Below are positions 1-13,382 of a DNA stretch of 64,000 nt, piece by piece. Origin of the DNA: Theocolax elegans (lineage: Eukaryota > Arthropoda > Insecta > Hymenoptera > Cerocephalidae); the NCBI GenBank assembly GCA_026168455.1, contig CM047429.1:58223623-58287622 (forward strand). The letters are read 5' to 3'. Below the pieces are notes generated by a model. That model worked only from the letters and a program-made list of their open reading frames with translations. It was not told the origin of the DNA and did not search any database. The stretch's first letter is position 1. Every line of letters starts with the position of its first letter. The translations under genes were made by a program, and so were the position numbers.

Positions 1-3000
1 GTAACGACTGAAAATTTTACGATGTTGAGTTTATGGTACAAAAAGTGAGATTTTATAATCGCATAAACGATATTACGTGAAGCAGCTCCACCTTCTGTTA
101 TAGTGACTGGAAATAGGTTAAAATAACATCGCAATTTATGTGGGCAATTTTCTCTTCAAACTAGGTTATATCAAAAAAGAAAGAAATTTCGTGAATTATT
201 ACCAAGTATTATGGACCTATACCATCTTCCTAAAATGATCGAGATTTGTTACAAAAAATTTCCAATACTGTTGTTTAACGTCAGATATTATTCGGTCACC
301 TCTTACCTTGTCAATTATTTCGTGAAAATTTCAAAATTTACGAATTGCAAAATCATGTTAAAAATACAGATTTCTTATATGCGATGTTTTTTTCATTTAC
401 CATTCACACGCACACCTCGTATATTGGAAATAATAAATTAAATAGTAAATTATTAATCACTTTAAAATTATATGCAAACATACATTGCGCATAGGTGTTA
501 AAGAAAAAGTTAACTTTATTGATTTACAGTATAACGTGTTTAACTTTCACGACTATACATTTTCTCAACACTTTTTACAAGTAACCCACTGAAAATTTTC
601 ACTGCGTGTGTCAAAGGTGGAAGAAGAAGAAAGCAAGAGTTAACGCGTATTTTGTATAGGAACCTCAATAATATTCTATTCATTCATGCTTGACTTGCAT
701 GTTTCGAATAAAGAAAGTTTTTTTTTAAAGAAACAAAAAAACCATTCAGAACATAAAACTTTCATCGTGTAATAATCTTTTTTTTTGATCACATGAATTA
801 AGGTTCTTTCATTTCACTATTTAGCGTGTAAAATCATCTGTGTCTAAAATGCGGATTAAAAGCTAAATCGTTATCCAGATTTTCTTTCCATTATTAATGT
901 AGATTTTCATTTAAGAGTAAAAATTTTCAAAGATATAATACTATGATTAATAGATTTAGTCATAAACATATATAGAATAGAATACACAAGTTAAAATTTT
1001 GGAAGTATTAAAGTCTTATCTTACAACTTTATTAATAAAAATAATTTAACAAAAAACTGATAAAATTTAATGTTTCATAATATACGCTATTTTAAAATTA
1101 AATAACTTACATTAAAGTTAAAACATGACTAAAATAGTATTTTCACTTTTTGCTCTATTGACATAATTATTCTAAATAAACAATACCCCTCCCTTTTTTT
1201 CATAAAATGTTCACATAAAATGTCAGTTTTATTCGATTATCGAAGTGACTCGTAACGATATTTCATTAGGTTATAGAGAACACTAAAAAGAAATAATATT
1301 ATTATTGAAGGTATACAATGGTGGAGCCACTTAAATCACGAGTACGGCATTACGCAGCTTTTCACAACACAAAACCTTCCTGTATCGTCTACATATATAC
1401 GTACATATTCTTTTTGAAATTTTCACCTCTCTAGCGTACCAAACAAGGGATTCACCCTAGGATTATCAACCGCTATTTTCTACAAAAGAAATACCCTCTT
1501 CTATACTTTTTCCCGAGCGAAAAAAAAAATTTGTCATCCGGTGTAAAATACGACCGTCTTGTAGCTGTCGCGGCGCGTTACGAAAAATTTATTAACATTT
1601 CTAGTATTCAAGCAGGTATATCGTAAAATTTTATGAAAACGTGTGCGAGTCGAGCCTTAAGCCAGTATATAATTGTGAATGACTCTCGTATGTATTTTAG
1701 TCGTGTTTTCATAAGAAAGGATAAGCAAAAGAAGAGTACGTAATATTCGTGAGATTCACGACGTTATATATGTACAACAAGAATTTAGAAAACGATCAAG
1801 TCAAGTAAATAAATAAGATCTGTAGAAAACCAAAAATTTCGATAATATATACTAATTTATCGGAAACGTACTCACGGGAAAAATGTGAACGCAAAACGTA
1901 TTGTTAAATATAAAATAATATTCATCAGTTATGAATAAATTAAAGTAATTCAATGTAAATTTGACTACATAATTTATTGTTATAATATAATTAATGAAAG
2001 GCGTAACGCTTTGGGGTGTGATTTCAAATATAGAAATAGTGAGGTGGTATGCGAATGTTTGTGTATTTCTACGATTCTTTGAAGCTGCGAGTGCCTTTGC
2101 GAGAGCTAATCTAACTATAATATATATATTTAACTGAAATTCCTAGTAAACATAAAAGTAAATTGCGTGAAAAAGACTTTTCTGATCGTAATTGTGATAT
2201 AAATATATAAAAAGTTTTAAACATCTTATACTCTATTTCATTGTTTAACTAATTGTATAATTATTCAAGAAGCGCGATTAAACGTGTTCGGAAACACTCG
2301 GAATACACGAGATTGAAAATATATAAAAAAAATGAAGATATTCATTAATGCGCATCAACATTCATTACCTATGAGTAAAAAAAAGGAAAAAAAGTAGAAA
2401 AAGCCGTATCACGATGTCGCAAGGAAATAAACGTAAAACCAAATGGATAAAAAGGTAAGTCCTCATCCTTATCGTCAGTTTTCTGTCTCTCTATCATCAC
2501 CAACGGGTTTCGGTTCGCTTCAAGGCGCGCGGGTTCCAACACAGAGTCAGACACGTACACTCGGGTGTACGTTTGTTATACGGGAACCCGAAAAGAGAGA
2601 AGCTATTCCGGGATGACGCGAGCTCTCTCCGCCGAAATTCCGCCGGCTTTTCTACGTTCCGTCTTTTCAACTCACTTCCGGAGAGATAGAGTGAGAAATA
2701 GAAAGAGACTGAGATCTCATTTGGTGTCTTTCTCCCTCTTTCTCTGCTCGAATCGCACAATTTCACTCGGGTTTCCCCCACGTTTTCAAGGGGGGAAGCT
2801 TTGAAAAAGACCCGGGAAAGGCTCTCTCGAGGTCGTTGAATGCACTCCACGAATAAGGGGAGAGAAGAGACAAAAAAGAGAAAGAGAGAGAGAGAGAGAT
2901 CGCGATTTATTGAGAAATGATAAAAATAGTCGTATGACCGAGGCTTTGTGTATCATGTGCCGTATCGTCATTTGCTTCGAAATTGTTTTCACGGTGCGAT

Positions 3001-6000
3001 TCCCTGCACTCTCGAACAAAAATTACGTATACATTTATATGTATGTATATATGTATATATATGTATCATCTTGTGCATATTGACTCCAGATACATGTATA
3101 TATTTATATATTCGTAAAATTCATTGAATACGAGGATATTCAAGTTAATGGTAATACGTTTAATTGGATCAAAGTTAGCGCGAGAGTTAAAGTTACTTAA
3201 AAAGCTGTTCTACATTTCACTTACCTCGGGCTTCTATAAGTATATAAGATTTGTTTAAAAGTTACGGAAATTTTCGCTCGAGATTAAGCGACGCGGTACG
3301 CTTGAATTTCAGTATAATTACTTAGCCCTTTCATTCGCGGTGTCTTTTACGAAGAATAATAATTATTTAACTTTACCTAAGTGAAATTAAAACATATGGG
3401 CTAATGTTGTGCGTTTATAACGTGTCTAACGCGTCTAACGTTTCTTTGACAAGATTAAATAAATAATTACAAAAACTCTACAATGTTTTAAATTATTTTT
3501 CACGGTTCATAAAAATAATAAAATTTATTTTAAATTTGATATAAAATTCCTATTCGATAAAAGAAAAGGTAGAATAAGAATGTATTATAATAGTTCAAAT
3601 AGTATCGACATTTCAAATTTTTCGTAGCTAGTTTTTCATATTTTAGCACTTTCCAAGTGATCGCGGTTTCGTACATTCTTTACGTTACCACAAATATCGG
3701 AAAATTATAATCATATAAAATTAATATTGAAAATTGGAAATATATATATGGGTCGTCCTGTACATTTCTTTCCTTCAATTTTATACATTTTTAAACGAAT
3801 ACAATATAGAATTTTAAAATAAAACTTATCAATTTTTATTTAGAAAAGGTATTTACATTTATCGAACCATCACTACGTCAATCCTACATTAATACTTATG
3901 GTACTATATTTTAAGCGAACAAAAGACAGTTTACATATTTGTAAAATTTGTTTGCATTAAATTTTATACTCCTATTCATTCGCTAAATATTCCTGCTAAA
4001 TATCGTGTACAATACATTTTTTATCTACTTTATACGGATATTCTTTATAGTAAACAAATAAATAATTTGAATCTTATGCAATATACAAGTTATTATACTG
4101 TACACATATAATCTCCTAATAACATAGTGATTTAAAATAGTGAAAGTGAATGAAATCGTTTACGACTACACACAAATAGATAGTAAAATCATGCGAATGA
4201 CAGGTACAAATAAAATTGGCCTTATAATTACCATGATCTTTCTTGATTGAAACCGTCAACAATTATACATCCCACTACTCGGAACAGTAGATACGAGCAT
4301 AAAATAAATCAAATGAGTGTGTGTATGTTTATAATGCACGCAAGGACATAGTATTTAATATTTGACAAGCATGCAACCGATGTATAATAATTAAAGTTTA
4401 TTATATAAAATCTGAAATAACACTTTAAAATAAATCACTCATCCTGGGAATATCGAGCAATTATCAAATGAGATAATCAAAACAGTTAAAATGAACAAGT
4501 ATATATATATATTTATTTATCGAGCTATCGAAGCAAATTAAATGTATAGGACAAATTAGCACGAAATTTGGTGAGAGTAACTTCTCGATTACATATATTA
4601 TTTATGTCTGAACCTTCGAATCTCGATACAATTAAACTGCTCTTAAAGTTTAATCTCTCTCTTAAAATAAAAACTGTGAGTATTTAATAGATGTTTGAAA
4701 AGTTTATTCTAATAAACTATCTAATTATTATTTAATTTATTTAGTTTAACTATTTTCTTCAGTGCATTCGCTTGTAATATCTTTTAACGATTTTCTTTTA
4801 CTTTTTGTTCGTAAAATTTTAGTTCCTAACAAAGTGCCAAACAATTAGAAAACTTACCATTTAATTAAACAACTAAAATTTTCTTACCAAAACTGTTAAA
4901 TTAAAAACCGTACTATTTTTTAATAATATAAACACATTTTTTTAATGCATTAAATTGTCCACATTTATATTTTAATAAGACACATTTTTCAACAAAAGTT
5001 CAACGACTGTATATAGTGAGGAAAAAACTAAAGCGTATAGAAGCAATATTATCGAATATTGATTATATTATATTTTTTTTTCAAAACACATAAGCCTTTT
5101 AAACGAAGCCGTCTATATACAAACTACATCATTTTTTCAATCACTGAAAACTAGCCGAATTCTCTTAGCCCGGATGAAAAGAGAAAGAGAGGGGAAAAAA
5201 AATAAAAATGACAAAGGCGAGAGTTGAGCTTATCGGTTCGAATATTGGAACGTGACGGCCCCGGAGGCATTTTCGCGCCACGATTTTCAGCAAAGTCGTA
5301 TTTTCGTCCGATTACAGTACGATATCGTTTGTTCGCGAGTTCGAGCCAGCGTGAAAAGTCAATTAGATCCGGGGAATCGAAAATCCGGAGGACAATGTCT
5401 CGATGGGAGAAAACGAGAGGATCACGTTTTTTTGTCGATACAAATGAATACGGGAAGTAGTAACAAATGAGTGTATGTATTAATAGAAGTGAAACGCGTG
5501 AGTTCATCTGCACGACAACCCTTTTATTGACTCGTTTTTTTTATTTTTGACTATTGAAACTTTCGTATCGTCGCGTTTGTCCTGAATTTTCAAATTAATT
5601 CGACGGATTTAACGAGCAACTCGTTGTTTAACTAATTTATGTTACATTTAAATTAGAGAGAGGCGCGCGCAGTATTGCGCAATAAAGTCAAATTAATTCT
5701 GAATGGGCCAATGTTTTTCTCGCGTTATGATTTCATTTGCAATTCTGTGGACGCCGATTTACCTATACTATGTACATATGTATATTTATGTAATACTGTC
5801 ACTAATGTTAGTAATATTATTACATTTACGTCGTTTGAACTTAATCTATTGATTAATATAAATGTCTATACAAAAATCCAATATCTTCATTTAAAAAGCG
5901 CAACATGTTATTAAACAAACAATCAATAAGATTATTATTATTACTTTTTAGTTAAAAACAAAGTTTAATTAAAAATATTCCGATCACGCTTTTTTCAATA

Positions 6001-9000
6001 CGTCCAAGAAGAATATTTACAATACATTATGCAAAATTATTTCAATATCAATAGCAACTACTTAAAAATGCTGAATTCTTAAGCGCATCACACTAAATTG
6101 TAACATTATACTTCAAATTAAAGTTACAATGCACAAAACGAGGAAGGGAATAATGATAACGTTAATCTGAATAGAAGTTAGAATTTAAAAAATTCCTTGC
6201 ATTCATTCTATAAACCTTTCTTTACAACGACAATAACGCAGGAATGTTTTTGACAAGCTTTGCACTTTGTTACTTTGTTACCAATTATATACGAATGGTT
6301 TACCAAAATGTAAATTTGAAAGATAAATCTATACCGATTCAACTCGTTATGATAGATAACTGCTTTTCGAGACTATATACGTTAAGCCGACTGAATAATA
6401 CTGGTCGGATATCAGGATATCTCGAAATTTATCGTTTATTTATTAAAGGAAGCTTTCGTTCGTAACACTGTATAAATCAATTCGTAGTAGTGGTTAATAG
6501 AAGAGGTAGATAGAGGGAGTATTAGAAAGAGATTAGAAAATTAATTGGATATTTTTAAAATTTGTAGGATTAGAATTTGTAAATTTATGAAAATTGAATT
6601 AATGACGTTTTATATCCCGAATAAAAGATTTATTTAATGAACATAATAGAAACCTCCCGTGAAAAGAAAAATGAACCGTATCATCGAAAATATACATTAT
6701 GTTAAAATAATTACGATTTATTATTTGCTATGTAGACATTGTTAGAATGGCCTGAAGATCTCGAACAATAATTTAAAATCCTGTCTCGAAGCATAATTTT
6801 AATACAATTGACTCGTATTATTGATCGCGGTGTATATACAAAACCTATACTTATTAAATTTAATTGTTTGCACTCAACAAATAGAAAAGTGCAAAAAGAA
6901 AAGTAATACAGCTGTACCTACGCGCTAGAAATCGATCCCGTTGAAGCATTGCTTTCCTTTGTTTGCAAGCATAACGATCCTAAGTACATTAACATACAAT
7001 GCAAAAGCTGCATCTACAAAATAATACTAATCCGACAACTAAAAAAATCTCCTCTGACAAAGTTGAATCTTTTTCGTGAAACTCTCATCTAAAAACGAGC
7101 TCACACAAAGTAACCTAATGGTTACAAACCTAAACACGTTAATAACCTCCTTTGAAGTATATAACAAAACATATCGTATTTGTAATGGAATACGAGCGAT
7201 TTTTCATAAAAACATAGTAACTTCTATTTCTTTTTCATAACAAGACCAAAAATAAGAACTTGGCTCATCGATCTAACGTATATATAGATACAACTTCAAG
7301 GTACAGAGTATAACGAAAAGCAGCCGGTCCGAAATTTCTTTGAAGAGAACCGGACTTTATCCATCGTATAGAGAGGGGAAATCATAAATAAATTCAATTT
7401 TTCTCGTGATGCTTCTTAAAACCAGCGTATTTGACAAATATTGATATTTAAAGACAAGCAGTAACGTCGCGTAATTGACAATTAACGTAAAATACAAACT
7501 CGAAAGTGATAAATAAGAAAAAAAGAAACGGATCGCGTAGATTCGAAATATGTGTACACATCCGATCGTTAATGTGTAGTACGAAATTCTCAGTTGCATA
7601 AATTAAAAATTTTAAAATTTACATCGAGCTCTCTTTCTCCATGTCTCAGTAAAATAAAAAGAAAACAAAAACAAGAAAGGGAGGAGAGTTAGAGAAGGCC
7701 AGAGGGAAGCGAGAAGTCAACGAAGCAAACCAAATAGAAATTCCAGCGTATAATTGCTTTGCCAGTGCTCGAGGGACTTTAAAACAAGCCAAGCCGAAAC
7801 GACTATACGCGACGGAGTGTGCATAAGCTTAGAAAGAAAAGAAGCTACTTTTGGACGATTTTCGTAATTACAATAACTTTGAACATTTTGTTTCTTTGCT
7901 TCAGCACTTATGTCATTAGTCAGACTCTTAACAATGTGTTAAACGAATTATACTTATGCATGTTATTTATTCGTGAATTCTAAAAGTATCTACATCAAAA
8001 GTTTGAACAGTGAATTCAATTTATTATATGTCTTCGATTTAAAAAAATTTATACCTAGGCCTTCAAATATTGATAAACGTGTTTTAGTAAATACATAAAC
8101 TCTTATTTAATTAAATCGGATAGTCTAAAGATTTTTGAACTCGTGAGAAGCCAAGCGTAATAATCTTAACATTTATACTGTAAATGTCATACTAAATTTG
8201 AAATTTGGCACGAACACAAGTAAATTTGTCATAATAATAATCCGAACTGAGTTTTGGAATTAATTTTTTATGTACACGAGAGAATGCAGTTCGTAGAATT
8301 GGATGGATATTACATCTATTTTTACTTGCGATGCAATCGCGATCTCATAAGATAATATTAGTAGTCACTGTTACACTAAACTTTGTCTATTTCTATTTAC
8401 ACACAATGGATATATAGATGTGATTAATGTTATGTCATTCTTAGTAGCAATTGTTATTATTGTAAAATATATATTTTCTTATTTTTCCACATACTTTAAA
8501 TGTAGATACGATATCTAAATTTTTGCATGTTTACAACAGATAAAATAAATACTATTCGTACTCACTTGTAGGTAAAAAAAAGTGCTTATTTAAAGATCGA
8601 TAATTTATAGCTTTTAATTAAAATAATATTTCGAAAGTTCATAACCCGAGAATATATACATAATATGAAAAAAAAGAAAATATTAAATATTAAATATTAA
8701 ATACATATATTCCTTGCAATTTAGACAGTACGTCATATAAGACGTATAAAATCATGATTCACATAAACATTTCGCAATAACAATTTCCACTATGATCAAA
8801 AATAAAAACTAATAACTGAGTATACACATATAATTTAAATAAAAAATTTTCTTCGACATAAAATTTTAATTTCACACAGAGGCATAAACAGAAAACAGCT
8901 TATTATTTCTTTCATATGTATATGTGTGCGTGTGTGTATATATATATATATATGTAAATACATATATAAACTATACCCAGAATGTTCGCATGTGGCCGAG

Positions 9001-10569
9001 AGTAATTTTCATATAATCCTAAAAAGCGCGCATAAGCGTCGTGTCTTTGCAATAAGGGAAAAAGAAATTAGATTCGGTTGGCTAAAGCCAAGTTCGGCCA
9101 TAATTTTCACCAAGTTTCCGCGTCGTGATTAAAATACGTTGGCCTGCAAACAAATTTAGTAACGCTTAAGATAAAACTCTTTTAACTGCAGCCCACCCGA
9201 AACTCGCTAAAACATTGTAAAAGATTTTGCGCAGTCAACAAATTAAACTCTTAGCTGTAAAACTTGGATAGAAACTTATGCGATATGTAACAAACGCAAA
9301 TTAACAAAATTTATGGTTTTTAACGTGTTAGCTTATGTGACGATGGAATTAGATACATTTAAATAGACCTTTTTATCTCAAATATCTGAGAATAATTTTT
9401 TTTTAAACAAAAGTACGACTAGCTTGCTTATGATATATCTAAAAATAAGGATTCTTGTAACTTCATGTTCGGTGAATCTTTTTTTTAAGGGTACACGTAG
9501 TAGAAGCTAAAAAACACATTTTTTGTATAGAAATATATTTGTTGAAGACTTTCTATAATTTGTAGATCATTAATGAAAAAATGTTATAATTAGCTTAATA
9601 TAGATATAAACAAAATAGATCCAAAATTAAGTTTAATGAACATTGAAATTGTAAATGACACTACATCGATCAAACAACGACATTCAACAAAATTATACAA
9701 AATTGTACGTTTCAAAATAAGGACCATTTTCAAAATTCAATAGTATAACCCTAAGCTTAATACGGATTATCCATCAATCAAAAAGTTTCGACGTCGATCG
9801 TCCAGGAGAATCTCGCAGGATAGGTATCAATTTATTCCTGTAAGCGGATTAAATATCCGACAATTTTAAATTGCGAAGATTGACTTGTTGCAACCGTTCG
9901 AATGGTAGGTAAGATATAATAATATAAGAATCGAAATTTTTCCAATAATTTTAATAAAGTTTAATTTGATAAATACGTAAACAATATCAGTTATGTGTTA
10001 AAAAAAGAAACTAGTTCTGGTATGTATGAAAAATTTAACATTTCTAACCTAGAAAGTACGTACGTTATATTTTTACAAAAGAAAAGAGACGTAGTTGAAG
10101 CAGTTAAAAAGTCCAAGATTAGCTAATTGGGTGATTTTCTTGAAACTGTGCTGAAAGACTTATTAACATAAATGCATCACTTCAATGTAAAAAGTAGTGT
10201 TTGCTGAAAAAATGGATCTAATTTTAACTGCCCTTTATCAATTTTATTTAAAGTTTTTTTTTTTTAATTTTTGGTTATTTGTAACATTTTTAGGTTATTA
10301 TGTTATTATACTTCTGTCATAATACTTTAATTTATCACTTTGTAAATTACTACAGCTAAATCAACTTAATTTTTGAGATAATTAGAAATAATCTTCTATA
10401 ATTGGCGGTAATTGTATAAGACTTTTTTTTACTTTATAGGTATCTACTATTCTCAAAAAAAAAGAAAATCTAATTTGTATGTACATATAATTTGTACGTT
10501 GCATAAAATAATACATATATATGCAATCTTATATAAACTTATACTTATATTTATATTGAATCAACAATC
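1..10569. other. AT-rich noncoding DNA, probably intron
   Basis: No reading frame here shows a recognisable domain, and the open stretches are short and AT-driven. The stretch is very AT-rich, with more GC-rich, pyrimidine- or purine-biased islets near 2,480-2,830, 5,160-5,460 and 7,620-7,860. It has a short GA run near 2,880-2,900 and a TA/GT run near 8,926-8,955. Given the minus-strand signal-peptide exon at 36,432-36,501, I infer that this is part of that gene's long first intron. It could instead be intergenic. No tRNA or transposase was seen. Confidence 0.5.
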
Positions 10570-11737
10570 ATGAAATCAATGTTAATTATTCTTAACGGGA
10601 TGCCATAGTCAATATTTATCTGCTCTATTTTACGGGCAAACGCAATAATTAGCAATAAATCTGTAAATAAAACTGTATGTGGAAAAATAAAAGAAGAGGA
10701 AGAAGCATCTTCGTTTATCAATAATTTAACTAACGTGCTAAATTTGAAATAAAAGATTATTGCGTTTTCGAAAAACGTCTTACCAGAAATGTGAACCTAA
10801 CCTCAGTAGGGTACAAACACATATGACATTTTTGGTAAGGGATTTCTCAAAAACACAATAATATTTTAGTCTGAAATTCAGCACACAGTTAGATTGTAAA
10901 CAAATGAAAGCACCACTTTCCTTATTTTGTACTACTTTTATGTTTTTATTAATTAGTCTGTTAAAATTGTAATTCTGTACAAATTTAATGATGATTCGCA
11001 GCGGTTTAGTTTAATTCCTTAAATAAAATCTATTCTAAGTTTGCAGTTTATAAAACAACAAGTTAAATTTATGATGAAAAGAAAAAAGGACGGAACCCCT
11101 TATAAATTAGGCACTCCGTGATCGACCAACCGAAGCATGACAAAAGATGCAAGAGAGCGCACCAGAAAAGGAGAGAGAAAATAAGCAAACACAGTGTTAC
11201 GATAAATCGGTGAACCCTATGTCGCACTCGAACTAATTTCGCCCTCCTTTCCTCTCTTCCCCCTTCGTTACACGCGCGAAAGAGCCCAAGCGAAAGGCCG
11301 ATTCTCGCGCGTCGCGGCGCCCAAAGACAGAGTGAGAGAGAGAGAGGCTCCCCCTGAGAAATATAGAACTCGAGGCTCGTTGGAATTTGGGTCGAAAACC
11401 TTACCACCGCGGCGCCGGCAGCTACTCCGCGGATTATATTTTCAGAAGGCGCCGCTCTTGGCTCCCGACATCGTCTCTCTCTTTCTCTCTTACTCTTTCG
11501 CTTCTTTCTTTATACGAGACGAGCCACTCGCGGAATTTCAAATAATTTACCCGACGAATTTTATTGAATTTTTTATACTCGTTAACTCGACGGAATTCTA
11601 ATTTTTTATCCCTGTGTACGCGCAAAGGGCTATATGCCAAATTTATAGGCGGACGTGCATCCCGTGATTGTTCAATTTTTTTATCACGCGCGGGATTGAT
11701 AAAATGCGGTATAAGGGATGAGTGATTTTCGAAAGTG
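10570..11737. repeat. Tandem duplication, copy 1 (GC-rich islet)
   Basis: This 1,168-bp segment is followed directly by a second copy starting at 11,738. The copies read as almost identical apart from one large insertion and a 7T versus 8T run difference (near 11,675 and 13,321). The right half (about 11,100-11,700) is a GC-rich islet on an AT-rich background, with GA/CT runs and SacII/NarI-type GC hexamers. On the minus strand it holds a good splice-donor match (GGTG|GTAAGG, donor at 11,403-11,404). It may be an alternative noncoding first exon or promoter, which is inference only. Open frames inside it are low-complexity and rejected as genes. Confidence 0.85.
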
Positions 11738-13382
11738 ATGAAATCAATGTTAATTATTCTTAACGGGATGCCATAGTCAATATTTATCTGCTCTATTTTA
11801 CGGGCAAACGCAATAATTAGCAATAAATCTGTAAATAAAACTGTATGTGGAAAAATAAAAGAAGAGGAAGAAGCATCTTCGTTTATCAATAATTTAACTA
11901 ACGTGCTAAATTTGAAATAAAAGATTATTGCGTTTTCGAAAAACGTCTTCCCTAGTAGAATTTTAAATATGAAAAATGGGCTTAAAACTAAGAAATGGCC
12001 AGTGAAACTGGTCAGGTTCTATCTCAAAATGAAACGCTTTTTCACACCTTTCTTGACCATTTCTTAGATGGACATAACCTTCATCAAATATGAAACAACT
12101 TTTCGGGTAATCCTGTAAAGAAAACTTAAAGCGTGTTGTGAAATTTGATCGGTTTTACCAATTGTAATAGATACAGACGCTTGTTTACGCTATATAATAG
12201 TACTTTTAAAGATATTTTAACGTTTATCATTTTTCTCTCAAATTGAGCCAAATCATTTTTAGGAGCTTGTTCATAGTTATTATACCTACTAAAATGGCCA
12301 ATTTTTCTTAGTTTACTTAAAATTCCAAAAGCATTTTTGATGGTCAGAAAAGGTTTATAAATTGGAATGAAAACTATGAAATGGGCAGGAAAGGTTCGAA
12401 AAAGCGTTTCATTCTTGTACACGATTACCAGAAATGTGAACCTAACCTCAGTAGGGTACAAACACATATGACATTTTTGGTAAGGGATTTCTCAAAAACA
12501 CAATAATATTTTAGTCTGAAATTCAGCACACAGTTAGATTGTAAACAAATGAAAGCACCACTTTCCTTATTTTGTACTACTTTTATGTTTTTATTAATTA
12601 GTCTGTTAAAATTGTAATTCTGTACAAATTTAATGATGATTCGCAGCGGTTTAGTTTAATTCCTTAAATAAAATCTATTCTAAGTTTGCAGTTTATAAAA
12701 CAACAAGTTAAATTTATGATGAAAAGAAAAAAGGACGGAACCCCTTATAAATTAGGCACTCCGTGATCGACCAACCGAAGCATGACAAAAGATGCAAGAG
12801 AGCGCACCAGAAAAGGAGAGAGAAAATAAGCAAACACAGTGTTACGATAAATCGGTGAACCCTATGTCGCACTCGAACTAATTTCGCCCTCCTTTCCTCT
12901 CTTCCCCCTTCGTTACACGCGCGAAAGAGCCCAAGCGAAAGGCCGATTCTCGCGCGTCGCGGCGCCCAAAGACAGAGTGAGAGAGAGAGAGGCTCCCCCT
13001 GAGAAATATAGAACTCGAGGCTCGTTGGAATTTGGGTCGAAAACCTTACCACCGCGGCGCCGGCAGCTACTCCGCGGATTATATTTTCAGAAGGCGCCGC
13101 TCTTGGCTCCCGACATCGTCTCTCTCTTTCTCTCTTACTCTTTCGCTTCTTTCTTTATACGAGACGAGCCACTCGCGGAATTTCAAATAATTTACCCGAC
13201 GAATTTTATTGAATTTTTTATACTCGTTAACTCGACGGAATTCTAATTTTTTATCCCTGTGTACGCGCAAAGGGCTATATGCCAAATTTATAGGCGGACG
13301 TGCATCCCGTGATTGTTCAATTTTTTTTATCACGCGCGGGATTGATAAAATGCGGTATAAGGGATGAGTGATTTTCGAAAGT
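11738..13382. repeat. Tandem duplication, copy 2 (with 477-bp extra segment)
   Basis: This is the second copy of the 10,570-11,737 unit. The offset is 1,168 bp up to 11,949 and 1,645 bp from 12,427 on, because 477 bp are present only here. The two units join at a short microhomology (ATG/GATG). The GC-rich islet is repeated at about 12,745-13,365, including the minus-strand donor-like GTAAGG (13,044-13,049). Near identity, including intronic-type DNA, implies a recent duplication or a misassembly. Confidence 0.85.
11950..12426. mobile_element. 477-bp insertion with internal inverted arms (MITE-like)
   Basis: This segment is present in copy 2 of the duplication and absent from copy 1, where CGTCTT joins ACCAG directly. 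In copy 2 a TT flanks both sides. Inside, about 42 bases at 12,028-12,070 recur inverted at 12,374-12,414, sharing GAATGAAACGCTTTTTC-type sequence with scattered differences. No coding capacity was seen. A non-autonomous foldback insertion is the simplest reading. A precise deletion from copy 1 would look the same. Confidence 0.5.

Noticed and set aside
11069..11407. 112-residue open frame on the minus strand, repeated at 12,714-13,052
   Set aside because: Both copies are the same because the DNA is duplicated. The composition is low-complexity Leu/Ser/Arg with no recognisable domain, so identity between copies is not evidence of coding.
11434..11889. 151-residue minus-strand open frame crossing the duplication junction
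   Set aside because: It spans the junction between duplicated units and diverges from the matching frame in the other copy. No domain.
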